From assembly GCA_023266165.1 (NCBI GenBank), contig JAHFRR010000002.1, positions 14,017 to 29,029 of the forward strand: a stretch of DNA of 15,013 nucleotides. The letters are read 5' to 3'. Every line of letters starts with the position of its first letter. Position 1 is the first letter of the stretch. Source of the DNA: Thiotrichales bacterium. Lineage in GTDB: Bacteria > Pseudomonadota > Gammaproteobacteria > Francisellales > CACEW01. The translations under genes and the position numbers were made by a program. The notes beneath the pieces are model-generated. The model made no database searches. It was not told the origin of the DNA and worked only from the letters and a program-made list of their open reading frames with translations. Shown one piece after another: positions 6,275-12,373 of the stretch.

Positions 6275-8239
6275 TTGCACACGACACACCCCCATAAAAT
6301 CACAGCGTTGACAGGTGCTTGAGGTTTTAGGATCGATAGAAGCAAGCCCAGATTTCGCTTGGTGTGCCAGGTTTTTCAGGGTGTTGCGCCATTGAAAGCG
6401 ATCTTCTTGAGAAACAGCTCGTCCGAGATATTTCATGTATCTTCCTACGTTGACTTGCGCGAATGCCGCGTAATGCGCTTCTGTCAATACGGCGTAGAGA
6501 GGCAGTTGAGGCTCGTTGAGGCGCTCTCCCTCCCAATCTGCGAGGCTGGCTTGCCCGCTTTTATAGTCAATGAGTAACCGCTCGCCTGTCTCTAGGGTAT
6601 CTATCCGATCGATGCGAATTGATAACTCTAGGCCCTCAAGGTCAATCTCCATCGGTATTTCATGCGAGCGTGTGAGACTTCTTTCAGGGCGTGCTATTTC
6701 AATCAGAAGCCAATTTTTCAGTAATATCTCTAAGCGCTGAGATTCTAGTTTTCTCCAAATAGAAGTCAGCTGATAGGGATATTTTTTTTGAAATTTTGTC
6801 AGTACTACTTCAATCTGCTTTTGAATCTGATCAAGCCATCTATCTTGATAGCCAATCTCTAAAGGCCAGGCGTTGGAAAACACTTTTTCTAAGATTTCAT
6901 GGAGCATGATGCCTTTGAGTTTTGCATCAGGGTGCTTCATCAAACAAGAGAGTGGCTTCAGGTGTAAGCGATAGCGAGCGTATGCCTGAAAGGGGCATGC
7001 TGCCATGGCTTTCAGCACACCTGCCCCCCCTGGCAGATGCGTAGGGCTGTCCAGGGGAAGGCCTTGGATATCAGGGGTCAAAAAATTAGGTTTAAGTTCA
7101 AAATTATTTTTATTTAAATTCTCAAAACCTTCAAAAATTTTGAAATTTTTGAGAAATGCATGAGGACGGACAGATAGGCCTTCTTGCGTTTTTGAATAAC
7201 TGGCCAATAACAGGGGTGTTTGTTTTTGAAGATCTGAGAACCAGATTTTTAAATTTTGAGAATAGATCTCTGAAATTGATTTTGGAATAAAAGGATTTTG
7301 AATCATGAGAGGAGAGATAAAATGCTCATCAAATCCCATTAGCCAGATTTTTTCAAAAAAATGATTTTTAAAAAATAAATTTTTAGGATCTACGCAATAA
7401 ATAATATTTTTTTTATTATATTTTTGATTTTTTAAAAAATCATGATCTAAATTTATATTTTTATCTAGAATCTCAAAAATATTTTTCTCAAGGTCTTCTG
7501 GATTGAATAAAAAGTTATTTAAAAAAATAAAAATATTTTTTAGAATCGGTGTGTGTGTCTGCACAAAGTCATGATCTATAAAATTTTGAAAACTCCAGTG
7601 CAAAGGGCTCTCTGTACGCCAGAGCCTGTCTAATCGCGCGCGTGCACCGCGCTCAAGATCAGAACCTTTGAGATAGGGGGATAGTACCCAGTGGGAAAAA
7701 TTTTGAATCAAACCTTCAGGTTTTAAAAGCGCTAAAGTTTGATTTAAAAATAAATAATAGGGCGAGTCCTCTGAAAATTTTTCCTCTGAAGTAAAAGAGT
7801 GAATGAAAATTTTTTCAAAAAGATCAGATGTCATATTTTTTTTAAAAAACCATCGAAAGTGCTCATGTTTCTTTTCAAGATTTGGAATGAGAATGGCGAT
7901 GCTTCCCGATTCTTGAGAATCTTTTTTTTGCAGATGTTGCGTTATAAAATGGATCAGCGCATGCGCTTCATCGAGAGGGGTTTGGCAGGGAATTTGAAAG
8001 GTCATCGCATGTGAAAGCCCTTCCTTCCCTTTTGGTAAGGGTGGGTGAGAGGGCTGTGGCATTGCCTCCAGCACTTGCAGCAATATCTGCGTATCAGGAT
8101 CCTCGAAAGACTGGAGCATCTCTATGGAAATGGAATGCTGCTGGCAGAGCTCATAGGCCTCGATCAACTGTTTGATCAGAGGTGTTGAGAGCTGGGGTGC
8201 GAGGGTCTTGATCGTTGAGTATAATGCGGTTGCTATCAC
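6266..8239 (-). CDS. AddB-like PD-(D/E)XK nuclease, probably N-terminally shortened
   Basis: A 657-residue protein whose C-terminal third is an AddB/RecB-type nuclease with an iron-sulfur cluster. Visible are Cys415 in AACPFQAYARY and a C-terminal C-x2-C-x5-C set (Cys643, Cys646, Cys652) for the [4Fe-4S] cluster. The nuclease motifs are LHEILE (His447, Glu448), RIDRID (Asp544), IDYKSG (Asp558, Lys560) and EPQLPLYA. It resembles the family annotated as probable DNA repair proteins in beta- and gammaproteobacteria, which are usually some 200 or more residues longer. Residues 1-110 look like the middle of such proteins, so the helicase-like N terminus seems missing. The start is GTG 8239 with GAGGA about 9 nt upstream. 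The central part (about residues 110-390) is very AT-rich and full of Lys, Asn, Phe and Ile. No AddA partner is in the window. Confidence 0.82.
   Translation of the reverse strand: MIATALYSTIKTLAPQLSTPLIKQLIEAYELCQQHSISIEMLQSFEDPDTQILLQVLEAMPQPSHPPLPKGKEGLSHAMTFQIPCQTPLDEAHALIHFITQHLQKKDSQESGSIAILIPNLEKKHEHFRWFFKKNMTSDLFEKIFIHSFTSEEKFSEDSPYYLFLNQTLALLKPEGLIQNFSHWVLSPYLKGSDLERGARARLDRLWRTESPLHWSFQNFIDHDFVQTHTPILKNIFIFLNNFLFNPEDLEKNIFEILDKNINLDHDFLKNQKYNKKNIIYCVDPKNLFFKNHFFEKIWLMGFDEHFISPLMIQNPFIPKSISEIYSQNLKIWFSDLQKQTPLLLASYSKTQEGLSVRPHAFLKNFKIFEGFENLNKNNFELKPNFLTPDIQGLPLDSPTHLPGGAGVLKAMAACPFQAYARYRLHLKPLSCLMKHPDAKLKGIMLHEILEKVFSNAWPLEIGYQDRWLDQIQKQIEVVLTKFQKKYPYQLTSIWRKLESQRLEILLKNWLLIEIARPERSLTRSHEIPMEIDLEGLELSIRIDRIDTLETGERLLIDYKSGQASLADWEGERLNEPQLPLYAVLTEAHYAAFAQVNVGRYMKYLGRAVSQEDRFQWRNTLKNLAHQAKSGLASIDPKTSSTCQRCDFMGVCRVQSE
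8019..8049 (-). repeat. Imperfect hairpin sequence inside the nuclease gene
   Basis: An inverted repeat with core stem CCCTT (8027-8031) and AAGGG (8037-8041) around a 5-nt loop TTGGT extends outward with one mismatch and a G-T pair to CC (8023-8024) and GG (8044-8045). On the coding strand it encodes the proline/glycine-rich segment PPLPKGKEG near residues 65-73, unlike its surroundings. It may be a small palindromic element read in frame; only one copy was seen in this window. Confidence 0.35.
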
Positions 8240-8288
8240 AGCGCTTATCCTCTAGGCTATGCCATATTATCATTGTGAGATTATACCC

Positions 8289-9065
8289 ATGCTTGCCCTC
8301 TTTTTACAAACCCATCTGCCCTTGCTTTTTGGGCTTTTGTTCCTGACAGGCTTAATAGCAGGAACCGTTGATACGATTGCAGGAGGAGGGGGGTTGCTCA
8401 CGGTGCCAGTTTTGATGTTGACGGGGGTTCCACCTGCACTGGTGTTGGGGACGAACAAGCTGCAGTCGTGTTTTGGCAGTACGACGGCAGCGGTGCAATT
8501 TATTAAAAAAGGCAAGCTGGCGTTTCGAGAATATGGTGTTGGGTTGCTTTCTGCAGGCTTAGGAGGTGCCTTAGGGGCCTTGTCGCTGCTGGCGCTGAAC
8601 GCAGATTTTCTTGAGAAGCTCTTACCGCTTTTCTTGATTGCGGTGATGGTTTATATGATCATATCGCCTCAACGTGGGTTGCATGACCATCCCCCTCGGA
8701 TCTCTCCTCCGATTTTTTTTATGCTTGCAGGCTTGGTATTAGGGTTCTACGATGGATTTTTTGGGCCTGGGACAGGCTCGTTTTGGCCCGTCACGATTAT
8801 TGCCCTTTTGGGCTATAACATCAAGAAAGCCACATGGCATGCCAAAATTTGCAATGCAGGCAGTAATATCGCAGCGCTGTGCTGTTTTATGGTGAGCGGC
8901 CATGTGATGTGGTCGATTGGGTTGATGATGGCGCTTGGCCAGCTTTTAGGGGCTAGGATAGGGGCGCACATTGTGATGTCTCGCAGTACGCGTTGGATCA
9001 AGCCCGTGTTTCTGAGTATGTCAGGGTTGGTTTTAGTGAGCGTCCTGTTTCAGAAGTTTTTTTAA
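8289..9065 (+). CDS. TauE/SafE family membrane permease (YfcA-like)
   Basis: A 258-residue polytopic inner-membrane protein of the TauE/SafE family, most like E. coli YfcA. The two repeated half-domains are visible: GTVDTIAGGGGLLTVP (25-40) with GTNKLQS, and LGFYDGFFGPGTGSFWP (151-167) with WHAKICNAGSN. Several hydrophobic segments fit about eight membrane spans. Family members are linked to export or uptake of sulfur compounds or organic anions; the substrate here is unknown. The start at 8289 gives the same N-terminal length as YfcA; an in-frame ATG at 8259 would add ten residues, and neither has a strong ribosome-binding site. The gene is divergent from the nuclease gene, and its last 68 nt overlap the 3' end of rimI. 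Confidence 0.87.
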   Translation: MLALFLQTHLPLLFGLLFLTGLIAGTVDTIAGGGGLLTVPVLMLTGVPPALVLGTNKLQSCFGSTTAAVQFIKKGKLAFREYGVGLLSAGLGGALGALSLLALNADFLEKLLPLFLIAVMVYMIISPQRGLHDHPPRISPPIFFMLAGLVLGFYDGFFGPGTGSFWPVTIIALLGYNIKKATWHAKICNAGSNIAALCCFMVSGHVMWSIGLMMALGQLLGARIGAHIVMSRSTRWIKPVFLSMSGLVLVSVLFQKFF

Positions 9066-9543
9066 TATTTTTAGAAGCCTGTGCGGATAAGCTGAGACTC
9101 AACAAAATCGCGTCTTCACGGACAGACGGATTGGGCGTTGGATAATACGCTTTTCGAGTGCCCACTGGCTTGAAGCCATTTTTATGATAGAGATTCAGCG
9201 CAGCAAGATTGGTGTGCTGCACTTCCAGGTGCATCGCATCCGCTTTACCCTTCAAGGCTTGTGAGATGAGAAACTGCAGAAGGGCTTCACCGTATCCCCG
9301 TCGATGATAGATCGGTTCGATACTCATCGAGAGAATTTCAGCTTCATCCAGGACTAAAGACAAAATCCCAAATCCGACTAATCGATTCTGCGCGTACAGC
9401 CCCCAAGCACGGCAATGCGCGGCCATCAGGCTGTCTCGCATCACAGAGGACGACCACGCCATGGTGAAAGCCTCACGCTCAATGGCCATCATCACGGGAA
9501 GATCTTCCAAAGTCAGTCGTTTAAAGCTTGTAGTGTTTGACAT
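8998..9543 (-). CDS. rimI: Ribosomal protein S18-alanine N-acetyltransferase RimI
   Basis: RimI is a GNAT acetyltransferase that acetylates the N-terminal alanine of ribosomal protein S18. The acetyl-CoA motif is YHRRGYGEALL (Arg81, Arg82, Gly83, Gly85). The catalytic region LEVQHTNLAALNLYHKNGF contains Glu107 and Tyr119, matching the catalytic Glu and Tyr of the family; the usual EVR reads EVQ. The start MSNTTSFKRL at 9543 overlaps the end of the holD-like gene by 23 nt; a longer frame starting upstream would add unrelated residues. The product is 181 residues, against about 150 for typical RimI: some 28 polar residues follow the normal end (AILLSLSL). They are encoded largely by DNA antisense to the TauE gene end. 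Confidence 0.9.
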   Translation of the reverse strand: MSNTTSFKRLTLEDLPVMMAIEREAFTMAWSSSVMRDSLMAAHCRAWGLYAQNRLVGFGILSLVLDEAEILSMSIEPIYHRRGYGEALLQFLISQALKGKADAMHLEVQHTNLAALNLYHKNGFKPVGTRKAYYPTPNPSVREDAILLSLSLSAQASKNIKKTSETGRSLKPTLTYSETRA

Positions 9544-9976
9544 CCTGCCAGACCTGTTTTTTAAGATGACTATCCCGGGCGACCTTCGATAACGCAAGGG
9601 TTTGCACACAGATTTGAGCTCGAAGTGTTTTCGAGAGTCTCATATCTGGGGCGCCCAACGATAGGATTTTAACGCTGGGATCCAGTATATCCGAGATTTG
9701 AGATAAGCTCAAGGATAAATGAGAGAATAGATCAAAAGCACTTTGAGTTTGGGCGCACAATGCGTGGGCACCCAGTGCCTGTTGGATTTTTTGGCCCATC
9801 TCAACCACCTCTGGCGTGAGCGTTTCAGGTGATTCAGAGAGCAGTACGATGACACCTGAGGTGGGAGATGCATCTCCTTGAATCAGATAGAGCCCCACTG
9901 TCGTGGGCGCAGGGCGCAAACCCCAGGCCTGAATGCCCATCGCATCAAGGGCAGCATACTGGCTTTGGCTCAGCAT
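9521..9976 (-). CDS. holD: DNA polymerase III psi subunit-like protein (HolD)
   Basis: A 151-residue protein recognised as HolD-like mainly by its two ends and its place. The start YAALDAMGIQAWGLR resembles the E. coli psi N terminus (leucine-rich helix, then LGI-x-x-W-x-LR), which contacts chi. The end LKKQVWQDVKHY resembles the ALWQQICTYE end of psi. In E. coli holD also overlaps rimI on the same strand. Psi bridges the clamp loader and chi, and helps the replisome handle SSB-coated DNA. The middle is poorly conserved and cannot be matched by eye. The start overlaps the pssA stop by 7 nt with no clear ribosome-binding site, suggesting coupled translation. TsaB, another common rimI neighbour, was considered and does not fit. 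Confidence 0.75.
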   Translation of the reverse strand: MLSQSQYAALDAMGIQAWGLRPAPTTVGLYLIQGDASPTSGVIVLLSESPETLTPEVVEMGQKIQQALGAHALCAQTQSAFDLFSHLSLSLSQISDILDPSVKILSLGAPDMRLSKTLRAQICVQTLALSKVARDSHLKKQVWQDVKHYKL

Positions 9977-10764
9977 ACAGAGGTTTTAGCATGAGATTTT
10001 CGCCAGCGCAAAACCCCGCCTATAGGCCCTGAGAGGACATACAAGCAGGCAATGGGGAATAACACCAAAGGCTCAAGCGCAATCAAGATAATCACCAGAA
10101 CAATCACGATCGTTGAGATAAACCTAACCCGATCTGTCATTTTGACATCTTTAAAGCTTCTGTATTTGATGTTACTGACCATCAAGAGCGCGAGCACAAT
10201 GGTCAACAGTGTCACACCCACATCAAACAAAATCCCTGATGCATGGACATCCTCTGCAAACCAGATCAACGTTGCCACCAAGCCTGCTGGGGCAGGGCAG
10301 GGCAAGCCAAAGAAATAGCGCTTGGCTTCGGGGGTGTCTTGAGACATCGAGTTAAACTTTGCCAATCTTAACGCCACGCACGCGACATATAAAAATGCTG
10401 AAAGCCAACCGATTTTCTCAAAGCCATAACGAGCCAAATGGATCAAAGACCAGTTATATAACACCAATGCGGGGGCCACGCCAAAAGAGACCAGATCTGA
10501 TAGGCTATCATAATGCGCGCCAAAAAGGCTCTGGGCGTTGATCAAACGGGCCACGCGACCATCTAAGCTGTCGCAGATCATCGCCAAAATAATGGCAAAC
10601 GCGGCATGACTGAAGTGATGGTTCATCGCCGCAATAATGGCATAGAACCCGCCAAAAATGCTGGCTGTCGTAAATAAATTAGGGAGAAAATAAATCCCTA
10701 ACCTTCGAGAACCATTCGCACCATCGTCTTTACTCTCTTCTTTCAACTCGCTGTCATCGCTCAT
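9970..10764 (-). CDS. pssA: CDP-diacylglycerol-serine O-phosphatidyltransferase
   Basis: A 264-residue integral-membrane CDP-alcohol phosphotransferase that makes phosphatidylserine, the precursor of phosphatidylethanolamine. The family signature is complete: Asp65-x2-Asp68-Gly69-x2-Ala72-Arg73-x8-Gly82-x3-Asp86-x3-Asp90. NLFTTASIFGGFYAII, at the start of the membrane domain, and the pattern of later hydrophobic helices fit the class with PssA activity rather than PgsA. The first 20 residues are polar and acidic. The start is ATG 10764 behind GAGAGGA. It is the first gene of an overlapping pssA-holD-rimI unit. The E. coli PssA belongs to a different, peripheral protein family. Confidence 0.92.
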   Translation of the reverse strand: MSDDSELKEESKDDGANGSRRLGIYFLPNLFTTASIFGGFYAIIAAMNHHFSHAAFAIILAMICDSLDGRVARLINAQSLFGAHYDSLSDLVSFGVAPALVLYNWSLIHLARYGFEKIGWLSAFLYVACVALRLAKFNSMSQDTPEAKRYFFGLPCPAPAGLVATLIWFAEDVHASGILFDVGVTLLTIVLALLMVSNIKYRSFKDVKMTDRVRFISTIVIVLVIILIALEPLVLFPIACLYVLSGPIGGVLRWRKSHAKTSVC

Positions 10765-10806
10765 GGTGTCCTCTCTTTTTGGAATGTCTATGAATCTCGC
10801 ATTGCC

Positions 10807-10835
10807 TTTTTACGCCAATCTGAGGGTTTTTGCAA
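10807..10835 (-). promoter_or_regulatory. Candidate sigma-70 promoter for pssA-holD-rimI
   Basis: Read on the minus strand, TTGCAA (10830-10835) and TAAAAA (10807-10812) are separated by 17 nt, each matching four of six consensus positions. The pair lies 43 nt upstream of the pssA start. It is the only reasonable pair I see in the 222-nt gap on this strand. Confidence 0.35.
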
Positions 10836-10897
10836 GCCTGCTTGATGTGTTCTTGATGCACTATAGGTGTTGTTACAAAAATTTCAATCCTGACGCA

Positions 10898-10926
10898 TTT
10901 ATTTTTAAATAATAATTTGATATTAT
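10898..10926 (+). promoter_or_regulatory. Weak candidate promoter for the small membrane-protein genes
   Basis: TATTAT at 10921-10926 is a good -10 hexamer in an AT-rich stretch. The hexamer 17 nt upstream, TTTATT at 10898-10903, is a poor -35. The start codon at 10987 is about 60 nt downstream, leaving a short leader that ends in AAGGAG. The gap 10765-10986 otherwise shows only the pssA promoter candidate on the other strand. Confidence 0.25.
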
Positions 10927-10986
10927 CTCAATCTTAAATCTGTCAATGGTTGATGGGTTTTGGAGTAATGAAACAAGGAGTTCTTT

Positions 10987-11253
10987 ATGTCTGGTACTAA
11001 TTTGAATTTTGTGCCCGCAAACAACGATAACAATAACGATCCTAATGTTATGTGGCCTTTGATAGGGATTGGAGCTGCTATTGCAATAATTACATTAGGT
11101 TGTTATGTGTGGAATCGCTGGGGGCGGCAAGCTGTCAGGGGTAGTGAGCTGAATGTACCTTTGACTGGGCAAACAGCAGATGCTGTGCGCCGAAATAGTA
11201 GTGATGGCGTTGTAAATACCGCTGTTAATGTCACTATTGATGGTAATAGGTAA
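10987..11253 (+). CDS. Small single-span membrane protein A (unassigned)
   Basis: I do not recognise this 88-residue protein. It starts with a polar, Asn/Asp-rich stretch (residues 1-20) that has no Lys or Arg. One hydrophobic segment, VMWPLIGIGAAIAIITLGCY (21-40), follows, then a basic aromatic stretch WNRWGRQAVR. The tail is polar and threonine/valine-rich. By the positive-inside rule the N terminus should be outside the cytoplasm and the tail inside. A good ribosome-binding site, AAGGAG, precedes the ATG by 6 nt. It is followed 3 nt later by a second gene of similar size and design, with which it shares the WP start of the span and a CY-x-x-x-R-x-G-x-x motif at its end. Strong start signals and tight spacing argue for a real gene. 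Confidence 0.68.
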   Translation: MSGTNLNFVPANNDNNNDPNVMWPLIGIGAAIAIITLGCYVWNRWGRQAVRGSELNVPLTGQTADAVRRNSSDGVVNTAVNVTIDGNR

Positions 11254-11256
11254 CCT

Positions 11257-11535
11257 ATGCTAGGTAATGTTCTCAATACCGTCTCTTCATGGGTCAGCGC
11301 AGCTGCGAGTGGCAGCGGAAGTGGAAGTAACGCTGACCCTGAGGCTTGGCCGGATGTCAGGATTGCTTTGATATCAGTGACTGCAGCCTTTGGTGTGGTT
11401 GCTATTACCGTGTGTTACTGTATGCATCGTTGTGGGCAGGCTCGGCAGCAAGTTCAGCAACAGCGAGTGTCAACTGCTGTGCGTAATAACAATCAGCCAT
11501 TGTGGGACACGAGTGCCCCTCTTTTGGGCTGGTAG
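11257..11535 (+). CDS. Small single-span membrane protein B (unassigned, paralogue of A)
   Basis: An unrecognised 92-residue protein. The N terminus (1-30) is small-residue-rich with a Gly/Ser linker (SGSGSGSNADP), then WPDVRIAL leads into a hydrophobic span at about 36-55 (ISVTAAFGVVAITVCYC). It ends with HRCGQARQQVQQQR, a basic, glutamine-rich juxtamembrane stretch, and a tail closing in APLLGW. The motif AIT-V-CYCMHRCGQA resembles AIITLGCYVWNRWGRQA of protein A, so the two are probably paralogues. Three Cys (53, 55, 59) cluster at the membrane edge. It starts 3 nt after the stop of gene A with a weak AGG-type ribosome-binding site, so translation may be coupled. Predicted topology is N-out, C-in. 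Confidence 0.65.
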   Translation: MLGNVLNTVSSWVSAAASGSGSGSNADPEAWPDVRIALISVTAAFGVVAITVCYCMHRCGQARQQVQQQRVSTAVRNNNQPLWDTSAPLLGW

Positions 11536-11569
11536 CAAAAACAAAAAAATTGTTGGAAAAGGAGTTTGT

Positions 11570-11842
11570 ATGTTAAGATTTGTTTTCGAGGCAGCAAATG
11601 AAGTCATCAATCAGGCGAGAGCTGTGGATGATGATGGTAGTAACACGAATAGCTTAACAACGGGCCTTGTTGTTCTAGCTATGGTAGTGGTTGTTGGTGG
11701 CACTTATTACTGTGCAGCCAATCAGTGTGCGAATGGGCATAGGATATCTCAAGCGGCAGCGACAGCGTGGTATAGGTTTTGGGGTTCGCCAAGCCAGTCA
11801 AACCAACAACAGACTCCAGAAAACTATAGTCTACTGCCTTAA
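11570..11842 (+). CDS. Small single-span membrane protein C (unassigned)
   Basis: A third unrecognised protein, 90 residues. An N-terminal, possibly amphipathic helix (MLRFVFEAANEVINQA) is followed by an acidic/polar linker, RAVDDDGSNTNS. The hydrophobic span is at about 30-47 (TTGLVVLAMVVVVGGTYY), with Cys48 and Cys53 at its end. The tail is glutamine/asparagine-rich and ends in YSLLP. Length, single span, Cys pair at the membrane edge and Gln-rich tail match proteins A and B, although direct similarity is faint. The start is ATG 11570 behind AAAAGGAG; the frame stays open upstream to 11390, but that part overlaps gene B and lacks a ribosome-binding site. Its stop codon lies inside the -35 hexamer of the dut promoter candidate. 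Confidence 0.65.
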   Translation: MLRFVFEAANEVINQARAVDDDGSNTNSLTTGLVVLAMVVVVGGTYYCAANQCANGHRISQAAATAWYRFWGSPSQSNQQQTPENYSLLP

Positions 11843-11867
11843 CATCCAAACCCTGATCCGCTATACT
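11839..11867 (+). promoter_or_regulatory. Sigma-70 promoter candidate for dut
   Basis: TTAACA (11839-11844) and TATACT (11862-11867) each match five of six consensus positions and are separated by 17 nt, the optimal spacing. The dut start at 11901 is 33 nt downstream of the -10. The -35 overlaps the stop codon of the preceding small membrane-protein gene. Confidence 0.6.
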
Positions 11868-11900
11868 GCCCTCAAGCTTTAAATCATGAGGGGGGTCAAG

Positions 11901-12368
11901 ATGGCTCAGTCAGTGTTTCCCGTGCAGCTTAAAATTGTGAATCCTTTGGTGGGAACCCAGTTTCCTTTGCCAGAGTACGCAACACAAGGCTCGGCGGGAT
12001 TGGATTTGCGGGCATGTTTGGTTGAAAGCGTGACGCTTGAACCCGGGCAAACACAGCTGATCCCCACAGGGATTGCCATTTATTTGCAAGATCCAGGCTA
12101 TGCGGCAATGATTTTACCGCGTTCTGGGTTGGGGCATAAGCATGGGATTGTGCTCGGTAATCTGGTGGGGTTAATTGATTCAGACTATCAAGGTGAACTG
12201 ATGATCTCTTGTTGGAATCGGGGCTCGAGCAGCTTTGTGATTCAACCGGGGGAGCGCATCGCACAGATGGTGATTGTCCCTGTGATGCAGATGCGTTTTG
12301 ACATGGTGTCGGAATTTGAGAAAACCGCACGAGGGGTTGGAGGCTTTGGGCATACTGGGCGAGTCTGA
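11901..12368 (+). CDS. dut: Deoxyuridine 5'-triphosphate nucleotidohydrolase
   Basis: dUTPase hydrolyses dUTP to dUMP, keeping uracil out of DNA and feeding dTMP synthesis. All five trimeric-dUTPase motifs are present in order: SAGLDLRA (31-38), PRSGLG (73-78), GLIDSDYQGEL (90-100) with the catalytic Asp93, PGERIAQM (116-123), and RGVGGFGHTG (144-153), the C-terminal arm that closes over the substrate. The 155-residue length is normal. ATG 11901 is chosen because GAGGGGGG at 11889-11896 is well placed for it; the in-frame ATG at 11886 lies before that element. A good promoter candidate precedes the gene. Five nucleotides separate its stop from the end of argS on the opposite strand. Confidence 0.97.
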   Translation: MAQSVFPVQLKIVNPLVGTQFPLPEYATQGSAGLDLRACLVESVTLEPGQTQLIPTGIAIYLQDPGYAAMILPRSGLGHKHGIVLGNLVGLIDSDYQGELMISCWNRGSSSFVIQPGERIAQMVIVPVMQMRFDMVSEFEKTARGVGGFGHTGRV

Positions 12369-12373
12369 TGCGC

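Noticed and set aside
7017..7036. Hairpin CTGCC/GGCAG in the nuclease gene
   Set aside because: It encodes LPGGAG at the conserved approach to the first iron-sulfur Cys, so protein function explains it.
7130..7144. 15-bp palindrome TTCAAAAATTTTGAA
   Set aside because: It lies inside the AT-rich coding core of the nuclease gene, where such palindromes are expected by chance.
8259..8288. Ten-residue longer start for the TauE/SafE permease
   Set aside because: No ribosome-binding site is visible, and the 8289 start gives the N-terminal length of YfcA. It is kept as an alternative in the gene entry.
9521..9976. TsaB, the common rimI neighbour, as identity of the 151-residue protein
   Set aside because: The protein lacks the TsaB start (ILAIDTA-type ATPase-fold motif) and is too short; its two ends match the psi subunit pattern instead.
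11390..11569. N-terminal extension of small protein C
   Set aside because: It overlaps gene B in another frame and lacks a start signal; ATG 11570 has AAAAGGAG just upstream.
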